18,514 bases of DNA from CAYOEZ01 sp964402955 (GTDB lineage: Bacteria > Chloroflexota > DTOL01 > DAOUCN01), in the NCBI GenBank assembly GCA_964402955.1, contig CAYOEZ010000077.1:1-18514 (forward strand), in the 5' to 3' direction. The translations under genes and the position numbers were made by a program. The notes under the pieces are model-generated. The model was not told the origin of the DNA. It ran no database searches and saw only the letters and a list, made by a program, of their open reading frames with translations. How positions within the stretch are numbered: the stretch's first letter is position 1; each line of letters starts with the position of its first letter. Shown in pieces: positions 7,911 through 15,408 of this stretch.

Positions 7911-8954
7911 GGCACTCGGCGTCGACGCGTACGCTCCAAACTCGCGCCCTGCTTCGACCATCGCCATGAAGTTCTCGGGCCGCACAGCCGACGTAATCGA
8001 GTTGCCGGAACACAGCATGTAGCCGCCGCCGGGCGCGACGCGCTCGATCAAGCGGCGCGTCTCAGCCCGCACATCGGCTACGCTGCCGCGGCAGAGCAGG
8101 TCAACATCCACGTTGCCGAGGACCGCGACACGGTCGCCGAAGCGCTTCTTTACCTCGTACAGATCCATCTGTGCGCCTGGCTCCAGCGGGCCGAGACAAT
8201 CGTAACCCGCATCAACAAAGTCGCCGATAATGCTCCAGAAATTGCCGTCAGTGTGCTTCACAGCATAGCCGCCTTCCTGCTTGACGGCAGCCACACACTC
8301 GCGTATGCCTGGCAGGAGCAACTCGCGGAATAGTCTGGGTGACATGAGTGGGCCAGTCTTGTAGGCATAATCATCGCCCATAAAAATGATGTCCACGCCG
8401 GCCCGAATCAATTGCCGGCAACGCTCCTTGTTGACAGCCACAACCATGCGGCTGATGCGCCGCACCAGGTCCGGGTTTTCGATCATGTCCATCAGGTAGG
8501 TTTCCATGCCCCGCAGGTTCCACGAATCGCCGAACACCTCGCGCTGGTTGACAACGATCGCTTTCTTGCCCTTGTAGCGCTTGACGACCTGAGCGACAGC
8601 CTCCAGGTAGCCGGCGGGGAAGACCGGATCGGGCGGAGTGAAGCGCAGCAGGTCAGCGGGGGATGCGATGGGTGGCTCGACCACCATCGGCATCACCTCA
8701 TCGGTGTAGCGCATGGTGACGCCCCAATGATTCTTGTAGGTCTTGCCCGTGGGCACGACCAGGTCGCAGCCCTCTGGATAGTCTACGAGCAGATTGACCA
8801 GCACCGCATCGAGAAACGGCTCATCGAAGAGCTGCACATAGCTCTGGTAGCCGAGGCTGCGGGCAACGGCAGGATCGATGCTCAGCTCCATGATGGGTAC
8901 GCGATCTGGAACCTTGCGCTGCAGCGCGGCAAAGACGCGTTCGGCAGAGTTCAT
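7908..8954 (-). CDS. Uroporphyrinogen decarboxylase-family protein, second paralogue
   Basis: Cytoplasmic TIM-barrel protein of the UroD/MtaA superfamily, 348 aa. It starts MNSAERVFAALQRKVPDRVPI, the usual opening of non-HemE members. A strong ribosome-binding site (GGAGG seven bases before the ATG at 8954) fixes the start. Later come GDDYAYKTGPLMSP, the HTDG strand (about residues 234-237), a LEPGAQMDL segment and GNVDVDLL. These match UroD-like proteins of catabolic clusters rather than porphyrin synthesis. It is clearly different in sequence from the convergent UroD-family gene at 6756-7769 but likely of related chemistry. It lies 38 bases downstream of the ADP-ribosylglycohydrolase-like gene, probably in one transcript. 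Its stop codon falls inside the palindromic element. Confidence 0.87.
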   Translation of the reverse strand: MNSAERVFAALQRKVPDRVPIMELSIDPAVARSLGYQSYVQLFDEPFLDAVLVNLLVDYPEGCDLVVPTGKTYKNHWGVTMRYTDEVMPMVVEPPIASPADLLRFTPPDPVFPAGYLEAVAQVVKRYKGKKAIVVNQREVFGDSWNLRGMETYLMDMIENPDLVRRISRMVVAVNKERCRQLIRAGVDIIFMGDDYAYKTGPLMSPRLFRELLLPGIRECVAAVKQEGGYAVKHTDGNFWSIIGDFVDAGYDCLGPLEPGAQMDLYEVKKRFGDRVAVLGNVDVDLLCRGSVADVRAETRRLIERVAPGGGYMLCSGNSITSAVRPENFMAMVEAGREFGAYASTPSA

Positions 8955-8992
8955 TTTCTACCTCCACTCTCACGACGACTTCAATTGGCTGT

Positions 8993-10327
8993 TCACGACA
9001 AACCCGCGACGAGCTTAGGCAAGGCTGCCATCCGCTTTGCCAGCTTCGACAGCGATCGCTCGTAGAACCAGGCCATGCCCGGGTGAATCTCATCGTTGAA
9101 CGGGGCAAGCCAGCGCGGCTGCAGATGCCCCGGGCCAAAGTACGCTCCCAGCAGCGAGCCGGCCGTGGCGCCGAAGCTGTCGGTGTCATTGCCCTGGCTC
9201 ACCTGCTTGCAGATGCCGTCGCCCACATTCTCGGCGAAGCGCAGGGTGTTGATCAGCGTGCCGACTTCCTGATAGATCCGGCAGTGTGTGTAGGCATGAT
9301 ACTTGCTGCTAATGCGATGGTAGCCGTCCAGCCAGTCCGTTGCCTGGCGCACCTCAGCAATGGCATCGGCGACGATTTCAAAGAAGCGGCTGCGCCGGGG
9401 CACGAACTTGAGCGCTATCTCGAAGATGCCCAAGCGGTCGCTCATCACCTGGGCGCAGGCGATCGCCGCGGCCACAAACATCGTGCTGTAGACGCCCGCG
9501 CGCCGGTGCGTCCAGATCGCATCGCGCCAGGCCAGCTCAGCGGCCAGCGCCGGTCGCCCGGGACAGGCATAGCCATAGGCGTCGGCCCGGATGACGGCGC
9601 CGCAGTACTCGTCCATCGGATTGAGCAGCGACGCCCACGTCGCCAGGTCATCGGGATTGCCGCCGCGCAGTGTATTCTCTCCTGCCCTGAGCAACATGAC
9701 ACGCTCTGGTCCGAAAGTCGTCGTAATAGGCAGGTGGCGCAGCCACAGGTCACGCACGTTGGCCATGTTGAAGGCGGTGCCATGCTGCTCCAGAATCAGC
9801 ATCCCCATAATTGTGTAGTTAATATCGTCATCGGGGGCAACATAGGCGATACGCTCGCGCACCGTCTCCGGCCACGAAACGTGCAGTCTGGGCAGCGCGG
9901 GCGCAATACGCTCGGAGATGTAGTCATCGAGCGGCCACTCGCCCAGGCTCTCCAGTGCGGCGCGGATTTGCGCCAGCGTGGGGTTGACCTCCAGCGGCTT
10001 GCCCAGAATGCAGCCGCAGACCGAGCCAAGAAACGCCGCCTCCACCCGCCGCGCGCTGTCTTCCAGGTCAACCGCAGCGACAGCCCCCAGCGGCCGGGTG
10101 GGGTCACACTCGGCCCAGATGGCGTCCAGATCATTCGGCTCCACGTAGGGCCAGTCCTTGCGCATGGGCAGATCTGTCAGGCGTTGTGCAAACACGGCCA
10201 GCGCATCGTAGCTATCGGGCAGGCCAGATAGCGTTTCTTTCAACCCTGTCACAACGTGACCCTGAGCTTCCTTGTTGTCGATCGTAAGCCGCAGTTGCTC
10301 GCGCAACTGACTGGTAGCTGGCAGCAT
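8993..10327 (-). CDS. ADP-ribosylglycohydrolase (DraG/ARH-like) family protein
   Basis: 444-aa protein with the dinuclear-metal ARH fold. The first motif is FLGSVCGCILGKPLE (99-113; the family consensus has Asp where Cys106 stands), then DDDINYT (166-172) in place of the common TDDT, and GNDTDSFGATAG (379-390), the strongly conserved second metal site. About 90 residues precede the domain, more than in DraG, and show no motif I know. ATG 10327 has AGGAGG seven bases upstream. Such proteins in catabolic clusters may hydrolyse N- or O-glycosidic bonds other than ADP-ribose, so the substrate is open. It is the first gene of a minus-strand pair with the UroD-family gene. A TATAAT on the minus strand (10361-10366) may be its -10, but no good -35 is seen. 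Confidence 0.85.
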   Translation of the reverse strand: MLPATSQLREQLRLTIDNKEAQGHVVTGLKETLSGLPDSYDALAVFAQRLTDLPMRKDWPYVEPNDLDAIWAECDPTRPLGAVAAVDLEDSARRVEAAFLGSVCGCILGKPLEVNPTLAQIRAALESLGEWPLDDYISERIAPALPRLHVSWPETVRERIAYVAPDDDINYTIMGMLILEQHGTAFNMANVRDLWLRHLPITTTFGPERVMLLRAGENTLRGGNPDDLATWASLLNPMDEYCGAVIRADAYGYACPGRPALAAELAWRDAIWTHRRAGVYSTMFVAAAIACAQVMSDRLGIFEIALKFVPRRSRFFEIVADAIAEVRQATDWLDGYHRISSKYHAYTHCRIYQEVGTLINTLRFAENVGDGICKQVSQGNDTDSFGATAGSLLGAYFGPGHLQPRWLAPFNDEIHPGMAWFYERSLSKLAKRMAALPKLVAGLS

Positions 10328-10371
10328 GTCCGCTCCTCCTCATGTCCTTGATCTGCTCTCATTATAGCATA

Positions 10372-10401
10372 TTGACAAGCGGCTTGGGAGACGGGTACAA
10401 T
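10372..10401 (+). promoter_or_regulatory. Strong sigma-70-type promoter for the amidohydrolase-MFS operon
   Basis: TTGACA (10372-10377, perfect), an 18-base spacer, then TACAAT (10396-10401, five of six). Transcription would start near 10408 and give a leader of about 36 bases to the ATG at 10444. It lies in the 116-base gap between divergent genes. Confidence 0.75.
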
Positions 10402-10443
10402 AGCCCCACGTTCACGTATGCAGATCCCAAAGGAGAACACGCA

Positions 10444-11199
10444 ATGCTCATCGATGCTGATTGCCACATCTCGTCATCCAAATGGGACGGACAGGCCATC
10501 ACCGCGCCGGAGCTGATAGGCGAGATGGAGCGCGCGGGGGTCGACAAGGCGCTGGTCTGGCTCAAGCCGCCATACAATAAGGACCTCGCGCCGGAAAATC
10601 GTGCCGTGTACGAGGCAATGAAGCGTTATCCAGCGCGCCTGCTCGGCTTCGGCTGGACCAATCCGCGCTTGGGCAAGCAAACGACGCTGGACACGATCAA
10701 GCAGTGCTTTGAAGAGTACGGCGTCTACGGCATCAAGTTCAATGGCGCCCAGGACGACTACGTCATCGACGACAAGAGCATCCTGCCCTTCATCGAGAAG
10801 GCAGCAATCTATGGCAAGCCGATTGCCTTCCACATTGGCGCCGACTTCTACGAAAACACCCACCCCTACCGCCTGGGCGCGATCGCGGCTCGCTTCCCGC
10901 AGACGCAGTTTCTCATGGTGCACATGGGCGGAACAGCCTGGCGCACACTTGACCGCGCCGCCGTGGAAACGGCCACGCGCTTTTCCAACATTACGCTGAT
11001 CGGCAGCGCCATTTCCGAAACGCCCATTCTGAACGCGATCAGCGCGCTGGGAGCGCATCGCCTCTGCTTCGGCAGCGACATGCCCTTCCGCCTGATGCAT
11101 GTGCAGCTTGCCGCCTATCGGGCCATGCTGCGCGATGCCAGCGACGCCGACCGCGACCAGGTCTTGGGCGGCAATCTGGCTCGCCTGCTGCAGTTGTGA
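10444..11199 (+). CDS. Amidohydrolase family 2 (TIM-barrel metal-dependent hydrolase)
   Basis: 251-aa cytoplasmic metal-dependent hydrolase or decarboxylase of the Amidohydro_2 group. ATG 10444 was chosen for AAAGGAGA at 10429-10436 and because the family opening LIDADCHI follows directly; the upstream extension would run through the promoter. Putative ligands are D6/H8 at the end of strand 1, H130 in AFHIGAD, H160 in MVHMGG and D212 in FGSDMPF. The last is the hallmark Asp of strand 8. Relatives act on ring-opened lactones, carboxylates or pyrones; the substrate cannot be stated. The stop overlaps the start of the MFS gene, so the two are translationally coupled, which suggests the transporter moves its substrate or product. 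Confidence 0.9.
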   Translation: MLIDADCHISSSKWDGQAITAPELIGEMERAGVDKALVWLKPPYNKDLAPENRAVYEAMKRYPARLLGFGWTNPRLGKQTTLDTIKQCFEEYGVYGIKFNGAQDDYVIDDKSILPFIEKAAIYGKPIAFHIGADFYENTHPYRLGAIAARFPQTQFLMVHMGGTAWRTLDRAAVETATRFSNITLIGSAISETPILNAISALGAHRLCFGSDMPFRLMHVQLAAYRAMLRDASDADRDQVLGGNLARLLQL

Positions 11200-12401
11200 C
11201 ATCCACCATCAGCCGTCTTCACCCTGGCCGTGTGCTGTTTCCCCTGGGGCTGGGCACAGCGCTCTCGCTCATGGGTGACGCCACGCTCTATACCGTCCTG
11301 CCCACGCACACCGCCGACGCCGGCATTACGCTGGCCGCGGTCGGGATTATTCTCGGCGTCAACCGGGCGATCCGCCTGCTGAGCAATGGCCCGACCGGGC
11401 TCGCCTACGATCGCTTCCCCCGCCGCCGCCTCTTTGTGCCCGCGCTTTTCCTGGGCGCGCTCTCGACAGCCATCTATGCAGCCACGAGCGGATTCTGGCC
11501 GCTCTTTATCGGACGGCTGCTGTGGGGATTGGCTTGGTCGGGCATCTGGGTGGGCGGCGCAACCATGATCCTGGATGTGACAACGGGGAACGATCGCGGC
11601 CGCTGGACAGGTCTCTACCAGACGTGGTTCTTTCTGGGTACCAGTCTCGGTTCGTTCTGCGGCGGCGTGCTCACCGATTGGCTGGGGTATACGGCGGCAA
11701 TGTGGATCGGGGCGGCCATCACACTGGCCGGCGCCGTCGCCGCGCTGGTGTTGCTTCCGGAGACACAGCACGCCCACCCGCCGGACACGCACCAGGAAAC
11801 CGTTGCCTCCGGCCCTTTGCGCGCCAACGGCGCGCTGTGGGCGGCAGCCTTGTTGCAGGGAATCAACCGCTTTGTCGTGTCGGGCGTGCTCTCTGCGACG
11901 CTGGCATTGGTGGTGCAGCAGCAACTCCAGGATACAGCATTGGCGCTGCGCGTGGCGACGATCACTGGCGTGCTCATGGCCAGCCGCAATGTCTTCAGCA
12001 TGTTTGCCGCCCCCATTTGCGGCACGCTGTCGGATCGCCTGCATAGCCGCTGGCTTGTCACCGCCTGGGTTATTCTGATCGGGGTGATCGGGGTTGTATT
12101 GCTGGTATGGGGCAGCGTTGCCGGGCTGTTGGTCGGGGTTGCCCTGACAGCAATTGCCGGCGGCGGCATCCAATCGCTCACCATCACACTCACCGGCGAT
12201 CTGGTCAGCCACGCCCAGCGCGGCCGCGCCATCGGCCTGCTCCAGACGTCTAACGATCTGGGCAGCGCCGTCGGTCCGCCGCTGGCATATGTTCTGATGC
12301 CTGTGATCGCCCTGTCCGGAGTCTACGTGCTCTGTGCGATCCTCTTCGCCGGCGGGCTGGCGCTGTCGGCCTACTTCCACCTTCGACAACGGGCCATCTA
12401 A
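11196..12401 (+). CDS. Major facilitator superfamily transporter
   Basis: Inner-membrane secondary transporter, 401 aa, with about twelve hydrophobic segments in two halves. The halves are split by a hydrophilic stretch around residues 190-208 (ETQHAHPPDTHQE). The loop after helix 2 carries the MFS signature in the form GLAYDRFPRRRLF (consensus GxLaDrxGrkxxl), and an equivalent GTLSDRLHSRWL stands after helix 8. GTG 11196 overlaps the preceding TGA by four bases (GTGA). Direction and substrate are unknown; pairing with the amidohydrolase suggests an organic acid or related metabolite. The sequence is also consistent with a drug-efflux type (MFS_1). A hairpin follows the stop. Confidence 0.88.
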   Translation: MTSTISRLHPGRVLFPLGLGTALSLMGDATLYTVLPTHTADAGITLAAVGIILGVNRAIRLLSNGPTGLAYDRFPRRRLFVPALFLGALSTAIYAATSGFWPLFIGRLLWGLAWSGIWVGGATMILDVTTGNDRGRWTGLYQTWFFLGTSLGSFCGGVLTDWLGYTAAMWIGAAITLAGAVAALVLLPETQHAHPPDTHQETVASGPLRANGALWAAALLQGINRFVVSGVLSATLALVVQQQLQDTALALRVATITGVLMASRNVFSMFAAPICGTLSDRLHSRWLVTAWVILIGVIGVVLLVWGSVAGLLVGVALTAIAGGGIQSLTITLTGDLVSHAQRGRAIGLLQTSNDLGSAVGPPLAYVLMPVIALSGVYVLCAILFAGGLALSAYFHLRQRAI

Positions 12402-12407
12402 GACAAG

Positions 12408-12440
12408 AAACCCCCGAGGTTTGCGCCAAAACATCGGGGG
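12408..12440. terminator. Bidirectional hairpin terminator between MFS and kinase genes
   Basis: CCCCCGAGGTTTG (12411-12423) pairs, with one mismatch and one bulge, with CAAAACATCGGGGG (12427-12440). On the minus strand the hairpin is followed by TTTCTTGTCT, so it best ends the kinase transcript; on the plus strand it begins ten bases after the MFS stop. Its left part also forms the small palindrome GAAACC-CCCGA-GGTTTG, like the one at 4939-4955. Confidence 0.65.
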
Positions 12441-12453
12441 GCTCCGTACAATC

Positions 12454-12481
12454 ATCTGTGTTTATCCGTGTCCATCCGCGG
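12454..12481 (+). repeat. 10-base periodic repeat ATCYGTGTYY after the kinase stop
   Basis: ATCTGTGTTT, ATCCGTGTCC and ATCCGCGGCT follow each other in register directly next to the kinase stop codon. A related two-unit copy lies at 17476-17495, also just past the stop of a minus-strand gene. I recall this as a widespread intergenic repeat of environmental genomes; its function is unknown. Confidence 0.55.
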
Positions 12482-13885
12482 CTATTTCATTTCCAGCGGC
12501 AGGCGGACATAGAACGTCGCGCCTTGCCCCGGCGTGCTCTCGACTGCCACCGTCCCGCCATGCGCTTCCACAAGTTGCTTGACGATCGCCAGCCCCAGCC
12601 CCGCGCCTCCTGTTGCGCGCGCGCGCGACTTCTCGCCGCGGTAGAAGCGATCGAAGACGTGCGGCAGGTCATCAGGCTTGATGCCGGCGCCGCTGTCGCG
12701 CACTGCGATAACCGCCTGTTTGCCCTCGACACGGCAGTCCAGCGTCACCGCCCCGCCGGCGGGCGTGTAGCGCAGCGCATTCGAGACCAGATTGCGCAGC
12801 ACCTGGCCGATACGATCCGGGTCAATCCGACTGATTGCTTCCTGGCTGGCCTGGCCCATGACTAGCGCCACCCCACGCGCCGCCGCCTGCGATGCCATGC
12901 CGCTGATGGTCTGCCGGCATACCTGCACCAGGTCAATCGGCCGGCGTTCCATCGCCAGTTGTCCCGCTTCGGCCAACGACAACTCGTGCAGATCGGCCAC
13001 CAGACGGGACAGGTGGTCTGTTTCCTCACGCAGCGCCGCCATGCGCTGCGGCGTCGGCTCATAGACGCCGTCCTGCAGCGCTTCCAGATCGGCGCGCAGA
13101 ACAGCGATGGGTGTGCGCAGTTCATGCGCCACATCGGCCACCAGGTTGCGGCGCAACTCTTCGGCATGCGCCAGGCTGGCCGCCATACTGTTGAAGGCCT
13201 CGGCGAGCCGGGCTATCTCATCGTCAGACGTCACCTGCACCCGCTGCGCCAGGTCGCCGCGCGCCATCGCCTGCGCCGCTCTTGTCATCGATGCCAGCGG
13301 ACCGGTCAGACGGCGGGCCACAAACAGGCTAATCACAATAGCGACTGCGCCGGCGATGAAGCTTGCCAGCAGCAACGCCCGGTTGACCGTATTGACGAAC
13401 TGCTCTTCAAGGGCCGAAAAAGTGGACACCCCTGGCCCCTGCCCCAGGAGATACCCGACGGTGCGCCCGCCCACGGTAATCGGCAGGGCAGCGGCCATCT
13501 CACGCGTCGACAGACGCGGAGTGCTGAGTGCGACGCCGATCGTGGCGACCACTGTGCCCTGCGCATCGGCGACCACGGTTTGCTGATCCGCCCCCATCGT
13601 CGCGCCGATGCGTCCCATGCCCATGGCCGGCCCCATCATGCGCCCCATGCCCAGCCCCGTCGCACTCGACTCGAGAAAAGCCTGGACATTGGCCCACGAC
13701 TGGTAGCGCGTATAGAAGTCTACCAGATCGGCCTGCACGCGCTGCAGGCGTTGCGTCTGGTTCTGCTGCACGTAGGAGGTGAAGGCAGCATCGGTGGCCT
13801 GCCTGGCCGCAACCGCCACCACCACCACGGCGACGATGGCCACCAGAATGGCAGCGACGACAAGCTTGCTTTGTAAGCTACGCAT
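12482..13885 (-). CDS. Membrane sensor histidine kinase with Met-rich extracytoplasmic segment
   Basis: 467-aa kinase of a two-component system. Order: helix 1 at residues 8-27; an extracytoplasmic domain (28-168); helix 2 at 170-190; HAMP (about 190-243); HisKA with the phospho-accepting His254 in DVAHELRTP; and a C-terminal HATPase with the N-box NLVSNALRYTP, G1 DSGAGI, F-box FDRFYRGE and G2 GGAGLGLAI. The sensor part contains a Met/Gly-rich stretch (80-97: MGRMMGPAMGMGRIGATM) with seven Met in 18 residues, which could bind Cu(I) or Ag(I) or sense Met oxidation (inference). It starts two bases after the regulator stop, in one operon. Overall architecture is BaeS/PhoR-like. Confidence 0.93.
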   Translation of the reverse strand: MRSLQSKLVVAAILVAIVAVVVVAVAARQATDAAFTSYVQQNQTQRLQRVQADLVDFYTRYQSWANVQAFLESSATGLGMGRMMGPAMGMGRIGATMGADQQTVVADAQGTVVATIGVALSTPRLSTREMAAALPITVGGRTVGYLLGQGPGVSTFSALEEQFVNTVNRALLLASFIAGAVAIVISLFVARRLTGPLASMTRAAQAMARGDLAQRVQVTSDDEIARLAEAFNSMAASLAHAEELRRNLVADVAHELRTPIAVLRADLEALQDGVYEPTPQRMAALREETDHLSRLVADLHELSLAEAGQLAMERRPIDLVQVCRQTISGMASQAAARGVALVMGQASQEAISRIDPDRIGQVLRNLVSNALRYTPAGGAVTLDCRVEGKQAVIAVRDSGAGIKPDDLPHVFDRFYRGEKSRARATGGAGLGLAIVKQLVEAHGGTVAVESTPGQGATFYVRLPLEMK

Positions 13886-13887
13886 GA

Positions 13888-14577
13888 CTATGTTCCTTCA
13901 ATTTTGTAGCCGACGCCAAAGACGGTCTGCACGTAGCGCGGGTGGGCGGGATCTTGCTCGATCTTGCGCCGCAAGTTCTTGATGTGGGCGTCGATAGTGC
14001 GCTCATAGCCCTCATAGCTCTCGCCGAGCGCCTTTTCCATAAGCTGTAGCCGGCTGAGCACGCGGCCACGGTTGCTGGCCAGCGTCCACAGCAGGTCAAA
14101 CTCGGTGGGGGTGATGTTGATCACCTCCCCGCCGCGCAGCACCGTGTGCCGCGCCTGGTCGATGACCAGATCGCCAATGGTCATGACCTCTTCCGCCGCG
14201 GTGTGCGTTCCCTGTGTCCGCCGCAGCACAGTGCGCACGCGCGCCACCACCTCGCGCGGGCTGAACGGCTTGGTCACGTAGTCGTCAGCGCCCAGCTCAA
14301 GCCCGATCAGCTTGTCGGTCTCGTCGCCGCGCGCCGTCAGCATGATGACCGGCGTGTCGGATTCTCTGCGCAGCGTACGGCAGACCTCCAGCCCGTCGAT
14401 TTCCGGCAGCATCAAGTCGAGCAGAACCAGATCAGGCTTCTCGCGCCGCGCCAGCAAGAGCGCCTGCTTGCCATCGTAGGCCGTCACGACCTTGTAGCCG
14501 TCGCGCTCCAGATATGCCTTCAGCACGTCGACCAGACGTACCTCGTCATCCACCACCAGAATCTTGCGTGCAGTCAT
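13888..14577 (-). CDS. OmpR/PhoB-family response regulator
   Basis: 229-aa DNA-binding partner of the downstream kinase. ATG 14577 was chosen because the receiver domain starts at once (MTARKILVVDDE) and the farther upstream open frame runs through the promoter. Receiver residues: acidic pair D10/D11, phospho-acceptor D54 in LLDLMLPEIDG, T81 in LTA, K103 in TKPF. A winged-helix Trans_reg_C domain follows (about 130-226) with TPTEFDLLWTLA and the recognition helix in RTIDAHIKNLRRKI. Regulators of this family bind direct repeats of about 10-11 bp. Such repeats lie in its own promoter and in that of the secreted-protein gene at 17510-18100, so autoregulation is likely. Confidence 0.95.
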   Translation of the reverse strand: MTARKILVVDDEVRLVDVLKAYLERDGYKVVTAYDGKQALLLARREKPDLVLLDLMLPEIDGLEVCRTLRRESDTPVIMLTARGDETDKLIGLELGADDYVTKPFSPREVVARVRTVLRRTQGTHTAAEEVMTIGDLVIDQARHTVLRGGEVINITPTEFDLLWTLASNRGRVLSRLQLMEKALGESYEGYERTIDAHIKNLRRKIEQDPAHPRYVQTVFGVGYKIEGT

Positions 14578-14589
14578 AAGGCCCCCCTG

Positions 14590-14607
14590 CCCCCCAATGC
14601 TGGGGGG
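14590..14607 (-). promoter_or_regulatory. G/C hairpin in the leader of the response-regulator gene
   Basis: Six C (14590-14595) face six G (14602-14607) around a six-base loop. On the minus-strand mRNA the structure lies next to a further G run that serves as ribosome-binding site ahead of the ATG at 14577. It may modulate translation. Confidence 0.4.
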
Positions 14608-14626
14608 AACGAACACTCTACGTTGC

Positions 14627-14669
14627 ATCATAGCACAGAGTTGTGAAAAAGTCATGAAGAGGGGGTGAA
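14627..14669 (-). promoter_or_regulatory. Response-regulator promoter with three 11-bp-spaced operator repeats
   Basis: On the minus strand the -10 is TATGAT (complement of 14627-14632). Nine bases upstream begin three hexamers with exact 11-base period, written on the plus strand as TGTGAA (14642), CATGAA (14653) and GGTGAA (14664). On the coding strand the first reads TTCACA. The repeats occupy the -35 region, as expected for an OmpR/PhoB-type activator. The same plan recurs at 18159-18201. Confidence 0.65.
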
Positions 14670-14825
14670 TACGTCGGCACGCCTTATTAGGCCGGTTTGA
14701 GCATTGAACTGTGTCTGAAAGGCTGAAGAGCCGTTTTGGGTGAATAGTTCGATAGTCCTCTCCATCCTCAGCGTCCACGTCTCACTCTTTGCAGATGACT
14801 TCGCGTCCATGAGTTTTTGGGCCTC

Positions 14826-14854
14826 TTGCCTAGATTCCTATAGCGTGCTATACT
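14826..14854 (+). promoter_or_regulatory. Promoter of the four-gene ATPase/STAS/PIN operon
   Basis: TTGCCT (14826-14831), exactly 17 bases, then TATACT (14849-14854). Transcription would start near 14861, giving a leader of about 35 bases to the ATG at 14896. Between this site and the divergent regulator promoter (14670-14825) I see no gene. Confidence 0.6.
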
Positions 14855-14895
14855 CACGCCGTAGTCCCAAAGATGCTACCAAGAGGGCATGGCGT

Positions 14896-15408
14896 ATGCA
14901 GCTTTCAGACCATGGGTGCGACACGATCAGACGCCTGATTGACGCTGGACAATCCCTTTCCCCTGTATACGGGTTCACCCTGTCTGCCGATGTCTCTGCC
15001 GTTGATTTGATCCGGCAGGGTAAGTCGAGCGCGGTGACACCTCTTGCCGTCCGCTTTCAGCTCATCGAGCCGACTAATGATCTGAGCCTAAAGAGCAGCG
15101 GGCCTCAGTTGGCCCCGGTTTGGAGCAAAGCTAACCGAAAGCAGTCCAGAGAATGGCGTAGTGAGTTCATCTGGGGCGCAGATAGACCTGTGCTCTTGCC
15201 GCTCACGAACAGCTCTTTGCATGAAGTATGGCTGGACAATTGTGTCCTGAGGAATGAGGGGAAACAATTCAGCAACTCCCGAGAACAAGCACCAGACCCA
15301 ACCGGCGTTGGCTTTGAATACATACAGAGATGCTGCCACAGGGTTGCCGCAGAGGCGAATGGCGGCTCTGGCAAAGACACGCCGAAGGCACTGGAGGTAG
15401 AGCTGTGA
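14896..15408 (+). CDS. Unknown 170-aa protein, first gene of the ATPase/STAS/PIN operon
   Basis: I do not recognise the family. ATG 14896 has AGAGGG at 14882-14887 and a promoter just upstream; the same frame is open back to 14740 but would cross the promoter. The protein starts MQLSDHGCDTIRRLIDAGQS, has no signal peptide or membrane helix, is rich in Ser, and contains a Trp/Arg-bearing middle (SKANRKQSREWRSEFIWGAD). Its hydrophilic C-terminus is probably disordered (GGSGKDTPKALEVEL). The last codons contain the GGAGG that serves as ribosome-binding site for the next gene, whose GTG overlaps this stop by four bases. Function in common with the next three genes is likely; it might be the sensor or adaptor of the module. 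Confidence 0.65.
   Translation: MQLSDHGCDTIRRLIDAGQSLSPVYGFTLSADVSAVDLIRQGKSSAVTPLAVRFQLIEPTNDLSLKSSGPQLAPVWSKANRKQSREWRSEFIWGADRPVLLPLTNSSLHEVWLDNCVLRNEGKQFSNSREQAPDPTGVGFEYIQRCCHRVAAEANGGSGKDTPKALEVEL

Noticed and set aside
6756..8954. Haem biosynthesis (hemE) genes
   Set aside because: Both UroD-family proteins lack the Arg-rich N-terminal motif of HemE and there are no other porphyrin genes nearby.
9083..10231. Long plus-strand open frame opposite the ARH-like gene
   Set aside because: No ribosome-binding site or recognisable domain; the opposite strand has conserved motifs and a strong ribosome-binding site.
11115..12455. Long minus-strand open frame (446 codons) opposite the MFS gene
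   Set aside because: Its composition (Arg, Gln, Gly, Ala rich, no fold pattern) is typical of antisense shadow in GC-rich DNA, and the plus strand encodes a clear MFS protein with start coupling.
12959..13876. Plus-strand open frame opposite the histidine kinase
   Set aside because: His/Arg/Gln-rich antisense shadow of the kinase; no domain.
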